Source of the DNA: Euryarchaeota archaeon UBA170
Lineage (GTDB): Archaea > Thermoplasmatota > Poseidoniia > Poseidoniales > Thalassarchaeaceae
Assembly: GCA_002499345.1 (NCBI GenBank)
Contig: DALF01000030.1
Coordinates: forward strand, 1 to 8,874
Length of the DNA stretch: 8,874 nucleotides
Direction of reading: 5' to 3'
Positions 1-6,999 of the stretch are shown here, piece by piece (the stretch's first letter is position 1; the number at the start of each line of letters is the position of its first letter). A program made the translations under genes and the position numbers. The notes under the pieces were generated by a model. That model did not search any database, was not told where the DNA came from, and saw only the letters and a list, made by a program, of their open reading frames with translations.

Positions 1-1839
1 GGACTGGATGATTATGATGAAGTAATGAATTACGGGACTAATCCACTGTCATCTGATTCAGACCTCGATGGAGTGGGGGATCTAGAAGAAATAACCATAT
101 TCATTACGAATCCTTTGGATAGCGATACTGATGATGACGGGTTGAGCGATGGAGCTGAAGTCAACTTCTGGGGGAGTGATCCAAATATCTTTGACCCAGA
201 TGATGATGGGGATTTATTCTATCATTTCAATGACTGCGATGACGGTGACCCAATGGTGAATCCTGGCAGGCCCGAGATGCTAAACGGGATAGATGACAAT
301 TGCGATACTATGACTGATGAGGGGTTCAACTTCACTGATTCTGATGGCGATGGTCTTTTCGATTGGCCCGAATATCATACTTATTTCACAAACCACTTAG
401 ACAGTGATTCTGATGACGATGGATTAAATGACGGTACCGAAGTACTGACTTATCATAGCAATCCTAATTTGGCTGATCCGGATGATGACCATGATGGATG
501 GTATTGGTTCCAAGATTGTGACGACCAGGATGTGCTCAGATCGCCTGGTCTGAATGAGGTCCTCGATGGAATAGACAATGATTGTGATGAGATTATGGAT
601 GATGGATTCGAATCAGTAGATTCCGATGGTGATTTACTTAGTGATTTCGAGGAGTATCATAATCTTTCGACTAACCCATACAACGGGGACACAGATGGGG
701 ACGGGTTGCCGGATGGATATGAAATACAGGTAACAAAAACCGACCCGGTGTTGGCTGACCCGGATGATGATGGAGATGGGGAGTACTGGTTCGAAGATTG
801 TGATGATCAGGATGCAGGCAGAGCCAGTTATCTCGCCGAGGCCCTAGATGGAATAGACAATGATTGTGATGAAGAGGTGGATGAAGACTTTGTCGATGTT
901 GATACAGATTCAGACGGGTTGAAGGACTATGCCGAGTTTCATAACTACTTGACATCGGCTACTGATCCCGATACGGATGGAGATAGCTATCTCGATGGTG
1001 AAGAAATTATAGAAATGGGATCCGACCCACTTATTTTCAATATTGATGGCGACTCAGATGGTTTCCTTGATTTTCAAGATTGTAATGATTTGGTTTCTTC
1101 GATAAATCCTGGTTCCAGTGAATCATGGAATGGAATAGATGACGATTGTGATGAGGTAATCGATGAAGACGTCTCGAGACTGGGCTTGATATCACCTGTT
1201 CCGAGTGATGTGGATATTGAGTCATGGGATACCAAGGACCACGTGCTTGAGATTGGAATCGAAAATATTCCAGAGGGAGTCGAATATACCATCAGCTGGA
1301 AGATAGGCGACTACTCTCTAGAAGGACTTTATTCTGGTGACAATAATGTATCTATGCCATCTTTAGATTGTGACTCTCCAGAAGTAAATCTAGAGGTTTA
1401 TCTATGCTCCGAGGGTACGAGCTTGCAACAGGTTTCGGCTTCTATGATTGATAATGGTGAGCTCACTGAGATGACTTGGACTTTCGAAATGGTAATTTCA
1501 AAAACCCCCACTAGCTTATCCGAAAAGGTGGTTTCTTTCATCCTAACGCCTTCAGGAATTGTAATAGCCATAGTTGCTATCTCCTCTCTGCTGGGAGCTA
1601 GCTACCTAGTTGGAGCACGGATTTCATATCGAAGAGAATTGAATGAGGCTTACCAGTTCTACCAGATTTCGTCGAGAGATAACGAGACTGGGTTGCCCAA
1701 AGTAAACTCTAACGAGTATGACTTTTCATATTCTCTGCCAAGTGCCCCTGATCTCTCTTCGATGATATCCTCTTCGAGAAATAATCAGGCAATAGACCAA
1801 GATGACATTCCTCCGCCACCCCCTCCCGGTTCTTACTGA
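1..1839 (+). CDS. Repeat-built, calcium-type surface protein anchored by a C-terminal membrane helix (5' end missing)
   Basis: The reading frame is open from base 1, so the N-terminus and any signal peptide lie outside the window; the first ATG, at 25, is internal to a repeat and is not a credible start. Bases 55-1182 encode four tandem 94-residue modules rich in Asp. Each has a thrombospondin-type-3-like half (DxDxDG loops, expected to bind Ca2+) and a half resembling the MopE putative metal-binding family (DCDD, then PG..E, then GIDNDCD, two Cys per module). Bases 1183-1530 encode a non-repeat, probably beta-rich domain with Cys codons at 1369 and 1405. A hydrophobic helix follows (1537-1617), then basic residues (RISYRR), which by the positive-inside rule place the C-terminus in the cytoplasm. 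The roughly 70-residue tail ends in six prolines then GSY. Inferred role: an extracellular stalk or adhesin-like protein; the ligand is unknown. Confidence 0.85.
   Translation, partial: GLDDYDEVMNYGTNPLSSDSDLDGVGDLEEITIFITNPLDSDTDDDGLSDGAEVNFWGSDPNIFDPDDDGDLFYHFNDCDDGDPMVNPGRPEMLNGIDDNCDTMTDEGFNFTDSDGDGLFDWPEYHTYFTNHLDSDSDDDGLNDGTEVLTYHSNPNLADPDDDHDGWYWFQDCDDQDVLRSPGLNEVLDGIDNDCDEIMDDGFESVDSDGDLLSDFEEYHNLSTNPYNGDTDGDGLPDGYEIQVTKTDPVLADPDDDGDGEYWFEDCDDQDAGRASYLAEALDGIDNDCDEEVDEDFVDVDTDSDGLKDYAEFHNYLTSATDPDTDGDSYLDGEEIIEMGSDPLIFNIDGDSDGFLDFQDCNDLVSSINPGSSESWNGIDDDCDEVIDEDVSRLGLISPVPSDVDIESWDTKDHVLEIGIENIPEGVEYTISWKIGDYSLEGLYSGDNNVSMPSLDCDSPEVNLEVYLCSEGTSLQQVSASMIDNGELTEMTWTFEMVISKTPTSLSEKVVSFILTPSGIVIAIVAISSLLGASYLVGARISYRRELNEAYQFYQISSRDNETGLPKVNSNEYDFSYSLPSAPDLSSMISSSRNNQAIDQDDIPPPPPPGSY
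55..1182 (+). repeat. Four tandem 282-bp (94-residue) modules inside the surface protein gene
   Basis: The modules run 55-336, 337-618, 619-900 and 901-1182. The first Cys of the DCDD motif and the second Cys of the NDCD motif each recur at exactly 94-residue spacing through all four copies, with no insertion or deletion. Modules 2 and 3 share an identical 26-base stretch (565-590 and 847-872, offset 282), which suggests fairly recent duplication or gene conversion between them. Module 4 is the most diverged: DCDD becomes DCND, and the DPDDDGDG loop is replaced by NIDGDSDG. Bases 1-54 match the first half of a module, so the array extends left of the window, though the unit there runs straight into another thrombospondin-type half without a MopE half between. 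Confidence 0.9.
1537..1617 (+). other. Transmembrane helix of the surface protein
   Basis: These codons give about 27 mostly hydrophobic residues (Phe-Ile-Leu-Thr at the start, then a Ile/Val/Ala/Ser-rich core) with no charged residue, flanked by Lys upstream and by Arg-Ile-Ser-Tyr-Arg-Arg downstream. It is the only such segment in the visible protein and so is the likely membrane anchor. The repeat region would lie outside the cell and the last ~70 residues inside. Confidence 0.8.
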
Positions 1840-3233
1840 GATGGATCTGCTTCGGCGGCTTCTTCGTCTGGACCAGTTGGAGGATTGGTAGACCATTCAC
1901 CATCGACACTTCCGCCAGACCATTCCCCTCCGACGGTAATATCCTCTACCTCGTCATCATCCCTCCATACTGGATCCCCATCAGCACCGCTTATGACCAA
2001 GCAATCATCCTCATCCAGCCTCTTCCTGATTGTCTTTACTCCTTTGGTAACTGGTAAGATATGCCCCACTGGAGTCCCGGCAGTAACGAAGGGGTTCGTT
2101 GCTGAACATATCATCAATCCATTAGTAGGAGAGATGACGTCATGTGATTCCAAAGGGCTCTCGGGATTGGTAACCGTTGCTACCACCTCTCCTTCCTCTA
2201 CAAAGCTTCCAGCAGGGGCTAGCACATCCAGAAGACCGCCTTGATCAGATCTAATCCATAGTGACCCAGAAGCTAAGATTCTGAAGCTTGGCCTGCTTGG
2301 ATGGCCCGGAATCATCCTTAGTGACCTGAGGACATTTAGAATGCCATAAAGAGAAACTTGGACTGATTCTGGATCTAACTCATCGGGCCCCCCTCCTTCG
2401 AATGTAATACACGCTATATCATAATCGTTGGTGACTCTTCTGAGAGAGCCCTTTGGACCTGCGTTATCCAAAATTGCCTCGATTCCGAACGACCTGGCAA
2501 TTCTATTGCTGGATGCATGTGCAAGATTAGCACGTATTTGAGGCATGTTTGTCCTACCTACCGCAGCTGTGTGCAAATCTACGACATAATCGCTACCTGC
2601 AATGATCTTATTCCATATCCTATATGCTACCCGATAAGAGGTGTTACTATCTGGCTTGCCGGGAAATGACCTGTTCAGATCTCTGCCGTCTGGCATGTAT
2701 CGACTCTTGATTTTATACCCTGGCATGTTCACAACAGGAACTATCCTAATCGTTCCCGAGAGGACCTCCGGATCTATCGCCTTACCGGGGCCAATGAAAT
2801 TAGGACCAGTCAAGTATGTCAGAGCTAATGGTCCCACCAACTCATTTCCGTGGACGGCCCCCAATAGAGTAACTACAGGACCCGGGCGAGAACCATGAAC
2901 AACTGTTACAGGAATTGGCCATGACTCTCCAATCTCAACAGCGAGTAGATCGAAGTCCATTCTCCTTATTGTCCCAGGAAGAATTCTCTTTCTTAGGAAA
3001 TTATGATTCTTGGGACCACTCTGACGAGACCACTTCTTTGGAGTACCGGTGCTTCCCTCTAGAGCTTTCTCAATCTCAATTCTCCTCCTCTTTGGAATCT
3101 GATTGGCGACCTTGAGTGGGGCGAACCTCCTCCTCTTAGAACGAGGGGGTAGACTCTCTGGTCTTTCGGAGCTTGACTCGTCTTCTGAGCCCCCTTCGGA
3201 ATTGGACAACGCTCCTCCCAGTAGGTTTGGCAT
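1833..3233 (-). CDS. Succinylglutamate desuccinylase/aspartoacylase-family zinc hydrolase with a charged N-terminal extension
   Basis: This 466-residue protein has the M14-like zinc-hydrolase core of the AstE/AspA family. It shows HGNE (H128, E131) as the first zinc motif, RDLNR (184-188) for substrate carboxylate binding, VDLHT (H221) as the third zinc ligand and FEGGG (E279) as the probable catalytic Glu. Residues about 320-395 look like the beta-barrel, lipoyl-like C-terminal domain usual in this family. Family members remove acyl groups from N-acyl amino acids; the substrate here cannot be read from sequence. Residues 1-91 form a Ser/Glu-rich then Arg/Lys-rich extension (KRRR at 33-36, KRRR at 48-51) not typical of the family, and the last ~60 residues are acidic. 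ATG 3233 is the first start after an in-frame stop upstream. M92 (codon 2960-2958) would give a conventional core; the AGGAG before it lies only one base away, too close for normal use. No Shine-Dalgarno precedes 3233, so it is probably leaderless. Confidence 0.85.
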   Translation of the reverse strand: MPNLLGGALSNSEGGSEDESSSERPESLPPRSKRRRFAPLKVANQIPKRRRIEIEKALEGSTGTPKKWSRQSGPKNHNFLRKRILPGTIRRMDFDLLAVEIGESWPIPVTVVHGSRPGPVVTLLGAVHGNELVGPLALTYLTGPNFIGPGKAIDPEVLSGTIRIVPVVNMPGYKIKSRYMPDGRDLNRSFPGKPDSNTSYRVAYRIWNKIIAGSDYVVDLHTAAVGRTNMPQIRANLAHASSNRIARSFGIEAILDNAGPKGSLRRVTNDYDIACITFEGGGPDELDPESVQVSLYGILNVLRSLRMIPGHPSRPSFRILASGSLWIRSDQGGLLDVLAPAGSFVEEGEVVATVTNPESPLESHDVISPTNGLMICSATNPFVTAGTPVGHILPVTKGVKTIRKRLDEDDCLVISGADGDPVWRDDDEVEDITVGGEWSGGSVDGEWSTNPPTGPDEEAAEADPSQ

Positions 3234-3296
3234 AAATAGGATACCATAGGACGATAATGGGAATTATTCAATTCCTTAAGCCATTTCCACCTTCAT
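3234..3296. promoter_or_regulatory. Divergent promoter region with a central palindrome
   Basis: These 63 bases separate the start codons of the minus-strand desuccinylase-family gene and the plus-strand thioesterase gene, so both promoters must lie here or reach into the neighbouring genes. At 3260-3275 is a perfect inverted repeat with arms GGAATT and AATTCC around ATTC. Its centre is about 34 bases from one start and 29 from the other. This overlaps the place where an archaeal TATA box would sit for two leaderless transcripts. No Shine-Dalgarno site precedes either start. The elements are not a textbook TATA sequence, so the exact promoters are uncertain. Confidence 0.4.
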
Positions 3297-3773
3297 ATGA
3301 GTGGAGATGCCGAGCTTTCTGTACAAGAAGAATTCGCGCCCAATAGTACATGTTTTGGATGCGGCCCTGCTAATACTAAGGGACTGAAAATAAGATCTTT
3401 CAGGATTGAAAATGGACTATACATGGAATTTAATCCTGAAAAACACCACCAGGCCTTTCCTGGAATGGTAAATGGAGGGATACTGGGAGCACTCCTTGAC
3501 TGTCATGGAAATTGGACTGCCGCCTTGGCACTAATGGAAAATGAAGGGAGTGCTACGCCTCCATGTACGGTTACTGCATCTTACAGTGTCAGCCTGCGTA
3601 GACCGACTCCAAATGATAAAGTCCTCAAGATAACTTCTGAAATTGTGGAGCTGGGAACTGATAGGGCTAAGGTGAAGATGATTTTGGTTTGTGAGGGTAA
3701 GATTTGTGTAACGGGCGAGGGGTTATTCGTAGCAGTTACTGAAGGACATCCTGCTTACCACCGATGGAATTAG
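3297..3773 (+). CDS. PaaI-like hotdog-fold acyl-CoA thioesterase
   Basis: The protein has 158 residues, the normal length for a single hotdog domain. Near the N-terminus is CFGCGPANTKGLKI (C19, C22), a signature common in a subgroup of PaaI-type thioesterases. It is followed by the active-site region with H51, F54, GMVNGG (57-61) and LLDCHG (D68, H70), matching the hotdog helix in which G-G and an acidic residue act on the thioester. The C-terminal half has the expected beta-strand pattern (TVTASYSVSLRRPTP, then VKMILVCEGKICVTGEGLFV). The family hydrolyses acyl-CoA thioesters, acting in the cytoplasm as multimers; the acyl chain is not predictable here. The ATG at 3297 is probably leaderless, since no Shine-Dalgarno site precedes it. 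The gene is transcribed away from the desuccinylase-family gene and toward hel308, ending 48 bases before it. Confidence 0.85.
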   Translation: MSGDAELSVQEEFAPNSTCFGCGPANTKGLKIRSFRIENGLYMEFNPEKHHQAFPGMVNGGILGALLDCHGNWTAALALMENEGSATPPCTVTASYSVSLRRPTPNDKVLKITSEIVELGTDRAKVKMILVCEGKICVTGEGLFVAVTEGHPAYHRWN

Positions 3774-3792
3774 TGAGTTATTCACGGCATCC

Positions 3793-3799
3793 TTTAGAA
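3793..3799 (+). promoter_or_regulatory. Possible TATA box for hel308
   Basis: TTTAGAA lies 29 to 23 bases before the ATG at 3822, the distance expected for a leaderless archaeal transcript, within the 48-base gap after the thioesterase gene. A weak GGAT (3814-3817) lies just before the start and could instead act as a poor ribosome-binding site. This is pattern-based only. Confidence 0.35.
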
Positions 3800-3821
3800 C
3801 GTCCGAACATTAAGGATAGTC

Positions 3822-6371
3822 ATGGCGGAATCAGGCAACGGGATGGATGGGCTTGATATCGACCCAAGAATCACTAAATTCCTAAAAAATAATTGGGGAA
3901 TTGAGGGGTTTTTTCCCCCTCAGATTGAGGCTTTGCCCCCTGTCTTAAATGGCGATAATTTGATGCTGACAATTCCAACGGCCAGTGGGAAATCATTGGT
4001 TGCATACATCGGTATGATCAATCGTCTGATTGGCGATATGAAAGGGATGAGGGGGGCTTATGTGGTCCCCCTGAAAGCACTGGCGAATGAAAAATACGAA
4101 GATTTGACAGAAATTGGAAAATCTGTTGGGCTCTCTGTTGGGTTGGCCGTTGGGGACAGAGGGGGCGAGTCTACCGGTGTGGAAAACTCTGATATCCTTG
4201 TTTGTACCAGTGAGAAGCTTGATTCAATATTGAGAACTAAAACTGGATTCCTAGAGAATCTTGGTGTCGTAGTGTCGGACGAGTTTCATCTATTGAATGA
4301 CTACAGCAGGGGTCCGACTCTTGAAGTAACCCTGTCTAGAATCATGCATTTACGTCCTGATGCTCAGATTATCGCACTGTCAGCCACAGTCGGAAACTCT
4401 GAGAAACTCTCAGATTGGCTCGGGGCGACTCATGTTAAGTCGGATTGGAGACCGATACCATTACACTGTGGAGTTATGACTGATCTAGATGTCAATATAC
4501 ACAGAATTGAGGGGGCTGATGATACTAACGGGATAAAAAAAAGGAGGCTTGCGGGCAGGAAAGATCAGAGGCTTCAAGCGGCTTTGATGGATACCATCTC
4601 AAAGGGTGGACAGTTACTTGTTTTCGTATCCTCAAGAGCATCGGCAGTTAAGGAAGCCAGGGTTCTTTCTGAGTTTCTACTGAAGATGGGAGAAGAGGAA
4701 CCAAGTAAAATTACTGATGTTTTCTTGGAAAAATGGGAGGATGTTTCATATAAAATTTCCACCAGTGGAGAGGGTACTTCAACTGGTAAATCTCTGGCTA
4801 ATTCGATAAAAGGAGGAGTTGGTTTCCATCATGCAGGATTAACTCACAGGCAAAGGAGGATTATTGAGGATTCTTTCAAGAAAGGGGATTTAAAATGCAT
4901 AGTAGCCACACCTACACTAGCCCAGGGAGTGAATCTTCCAGCGAGAAGGGTCGTCATCAGAGATTACAGAAGATGGAGTGCCGCCGCTAGTGCTTCGATG
5001 CCACTATCTGTTATGGAAATCAGACAAATGCTAGGAAGGGCCGGACGCCCTAAATATGACGAATATGGAGATGCATGGATTCTCTCGAAGGACCCTGATG
5101 AAGAGAGGAGGTTGGTTGAGCTTTACCTAGAGGGCGAGCCGGAGGATGTGACTTCTAAATTGGCAAATCCGATGGCAAATAGCGCAATTGAGGATCCTGC
5201 CTTACTTACTCATGTACTATCGTTAATTTCAAGTGGAGTTTTAACAGACAGATACTCTCTAGGGAGGTTCTTTGGTAGAACTTTCTTGGCCACTCAAATG
5301 AGAGCTGAGACTCTTGAAGATAGGTTAGATGAGGCAATTCATTGGTTGGTAGAAAACGGAATGATGACTCGTGAGGGAGACTCCGATTCAGTGTCTCAGA
5401 AAATTCATGATGAGCAACCTTCTTCTGATGCTGAAGAGAATTGGGGGGATGAGGTGCCGTCATGGGCTAATTCTGCGGCGTCCGTCCTTGGTATTGAATT
5501 ATCAAATGAAAGAGCACATGGGAAATTCGAAAAGAAGAGGAGCGGCCCTCCAATCTTTGGTTTCAAAAAGGCGATATCAATAAGAGAACATTCGGTTAAT
5601 TTATCTGAATCACAGGCTATGACATATCTAGCTACTCCACTAGGAGCGAGAATTTCTAGACTGTATCTTAATCCTCTATCTGGAAGGATTCTTAGAGATG
5701 GACTTGGGAAGGCAATGTCAGTAATTTCAGGACATGATGAGTTTTTGCAGGTCTCCCCGATGAGTTTACTTCATCTGGTTGCTTGTACTCCTGACTTTCT
5801 TCCACTATGGCTTAGAAAATCTGATTATGACAGGGTTCAATCGTCATTACACCGGCATGAGAGGGAAATACTGGGTACTGCAGTGGATCATGATGAAGAT
5901 AGGCGTATGAAGGGCGCTCTGGTCCTACAGTCATGGATGGAAGAGGAGACAATGAGCTCGATTGAGAAAGAATGGGGCGTTCAACCCGGAGATCTAAGGA
6001 GCCGTGTAGAATTGGCTGAATGGCTACTATATGCATCTAGAAGGATAGTCATAGAGGATGATGAGATGTCATCAATGGATGGGAAATCTCATGAGTCTCT
6101 TATTGAAGCTATAGGAGAAGTTCGTAGTAGGGTAAGATATGGTTGTAAATCGGACATTCTAGGGCTGGTTTCTCTCAAAGGAATAGGTAGGGTGAGGGCT
6201 AGGGAGATGTCTGATCTGTTGGGATTAAGTATGGTTTCTGATGTAGCTGAGTTAACAGAAAAGGACTGTGAAAAACTGTCTGATTTGAGGGGATGGAGTC
6301 CAAGATTAGTTGAGAAGCTTGTCCGAGATGCCAGTCGTACAGTTAGAAGAGAAAAGAGAAAGTACAATTGA
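3822..6371 (+). CDS. hel308: Hel308-type superfamily 2 DNA helicase
   Basis: The protein has 849 residues; characterised archaeal Hel308 (Hjm) proteins are about 690-720. Helicase motifs are in order: Q34 (Q motif), PTASGKS Walker A (52-58), VPLKALANEK (Ia, 82-91), DEFH Walker B (153-156), SATVGN (III, 187-192), LLVFVSSR (IV, 265-272), ATPTLAQGVNLPARR (V, 362-376) and QMLGRAGRP (VI, 402-410). The winged-helix and ratchet domains follow, and a helix-hairpin-helix lies near the C-terminus (VSLKGIGRVRA, 783-793). Hel308 unwinds forked DNA 3' to 5' and is tied to stalled-fork processing and recombination. Walker B reads DEFH where DEIH or DEVH is usual, a conservative change. Residues ~516-595 hold an acidic, low-complexity insert in the winged-helix region that accounts for much of the extra length. 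The gene is followed 24 bases on by cgi121, a neighbour often seen in archaea, so the two probably form an operon. Confidence 0.93.
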   Translation: MAESGNGMDGLDIDPRITKFLKNNWGIEGFFPPQIEALPPVLNGDNLMLTIPTASGKSLVAYIGMINRLIGDMKGMRGAYVVPLKALANEKYEDLTEIGKSVGLSVGLAVGDRGGESTGVENSDILVCTSEKLDSILRTKTGFLENLGVVVSDEFHLLNDYSRGPTLEVTLSRIMHLRPDAQIIALSATVGNSEKLSDWLGATHVKSDWRPIPLHCGVMTDLDVNIHRIEGADDTNGIKKRRLAGRKDQRLQAALMDTISKGGQLLVFVSSRASAVKEARVLSEFLLKMGEEEPSKITDVFLEKWEDVSYKISTSGEGTSTGKSLANSIKGGVGFHHAGLTHRQRRIIEDSFKKGDLKCIVATPTLAQGVNLPARRVVIRDYRRWSAAASASMPLSVMEIRQMLGRAGRPKYDEYGDAWILSKDPDEERRLVELYLEGEPEDVTSKLANPMANSAIEDPALLTHVLSLISSGVLTDRYSLGRFFGRTFLATQMRAETLEDRLDEAIHWLVENGMMTREGDSDSVSQKIHDEQPSSDAEENWGDEVPSWANSAASVLGIELSNERAHGKFEKKRSGPPIFGFKKAISIREHSVNLSESQAMTYLATPLGARISRLYLNPLSGRILRDGLGKAMSVISGHDEFLQVSPMSLLHLVACTPDFLPLWLRKSDYDRVQSSLHRHEREILGTAVDHDEDRRMKGALVLQSWMEEETMSSIEKEWGVQPGDLRSRVELAEWLLYASRRIVIEDDEMSSMDGKSHESLIEAIGEVRSRVRYGCKSDILGLVSLKGIGRVRAREMSDLLGLSMVSDVAELTEKDCEKLSDLRGWSPRLVEKLVRDASRTVRREKRKYN

Positions 6372-6383
6372 ACTCCGATTGCC

Positions 6384-6389
6384 AGAGGA
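6384..6389 (+). promoter_or_regulatory. Shine-Dalgarno site for cgi121
   Basis: AGAGGA, whose GAGG (6385-6388) can pair with the 3' end of archaeal 16S rRNA, ends about 7 bases before the ATG at 6396. It is the best ribosome-binding site in the window and supports that start. It fits an internal gene of a hel308-cgi121 operon, whereas the other genes look leaderless. Confidence 0.55.
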
Positions 6390-6395
6390 TACTGG

Positions 6396-6956
6396 ATGAG
6401 CGGTGTCCCTTGGTTTCCAGCATGGGCCATAAAATTCCCCTCTCCCCTAGAAAATGTATCTCTTCTTATCTCTGAAATTGAAAAATGGCGTCCAGATAAG
6501 CGGTGGAGTGTGATTTCATATGATGTAGCCGCTAGTGAGGTACATCTTTGGTCAGCATGGCATAAGTCAAGGAGTAATGAGCAACAAGAAAGGATGATTG
6601 CAAGGGACCCGACAGCAGAGTTTCTCAGGATTATCTCTGGAACAAGGCAGATTAAGACTGCGATAGACAGATCTGGAGTTTCAAATGGGGATGCGCGGGC
6701 TTGGCTAGTAAGGCTGCCCGAGATAGACACTACAGGAGGGATTGGGGAAATCTCCCTTCCCGTGAATGAATACAATAATCATAGCAGAGATGCTGAACGA
6801 CTAATAGAATTAGTCGGAGCTAGAATAATCCCACGGAGGCCCTTTCCGACATTGGAGGGGCTCAAGAAGATTGGATTTCTAAGCGATGGAGTTGTGGTGA
6901 GTACTGAAATGATTGAGCAGTCATTTTTACTCCATGCTTCTATGAGTGATTTCTAG
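6396..6956 (+). CDS. cgi121: KEOPS complex subunit Cgi121
   Basis: The 186-residue protein carries the family signature at residues 73-95: an acidic residue before a hydrophobic helix, then SGTRQI (81-86), an Ala-Ile pair and Ser-Gly-Val. A later helix-strand region (GDARAWLVRLPEI) fits the same fold. Cgi121 is the KEOPS subunit that contacts the CCA end of tRNA and assists threonylcarbamoylation of A37 (t6A). It is slightly longer than many archaeal homologues, mainly at the N-terminus. It starts 24 bases after hel308, with a Shine-Dalgarno-like site, so it is probably co-transcribed with hel308. The other KEOPS subunits are not in this window. I recognise it by signature and position, and the rest of the chain is only weakly similar to what I recall, so confidence is moderate to high. 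Confidence 0.83.
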   Translation: MSGVPWFPAWAIKFPSPLENVSLLISEIEKWRPDKRWSVISYDVAASEVHLWSAWHKSRSNEQQERMIARDPTAEFLRIISGTRQIKTAIDRSGVSNGDARAWLVRLPEIDTTGGIGEISLPVNEYNNHSRDAERLIELVGARIIPRRPFPTLEGLKKIGFLSDGVVVSTEMIEQSFLLHASMSDF

Positions 6957-6968
6957 GTGTAATAGTCA

Positions 6969-6979
6969 GGATAATATCC
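6969..6979 (+). promoter_or_regulatory. Palindromic A/T-rich element, probable pepF promoter
   Basis: Arms GGATA and TATCC flank a single A, and the core ATAATAT (6971-6977) lies 29 to 23 bases before the pepF ATG at 7000. That is the spacing of an archaeal TATA box for a leaderless mRNA. No good Shine-Dalgarno site precedes the start. The palindrome around the box could also be an operator, but no regulator is visible. Confidence 0.45.
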
Positions 6980-6999
6980 ATTGACCCAATGGGAAGATT

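Noticed and set aside
55..1182. Tandem repeats as a possible CRISPR array or mobile repeat
   Set aside because: The period is 282 bases, is entirely in frame, and differs mostly at codon level; this is protein domain repetition with no spacer structure.
1885..2244. Plus-strand open frame of 119 codons inside the desuccinylase-family gene
   Set aside because: It is Ser/Thr/Pro-rich low complexity antisense to a gene with catalytic motifs, and no domain is visible.
2957..2966. AAGGAGA directly before an internal ATG (2960) on the minus strand as an alternative start
   Set aside because: The match to a Shine-Dalgarno sequence comes from two Arg codons and ends one base before the ATG, too close for normal initiation; kept only as a remote alternative.
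6089..6775. Long minus-strand open frame of 228 codons across hel308 and cgi121
   Set aside because: It lies antisense to two well-supported conserved genes, has no recognisable domain, and spans their junction, so it is a shadow of the plus-strand codon usage.
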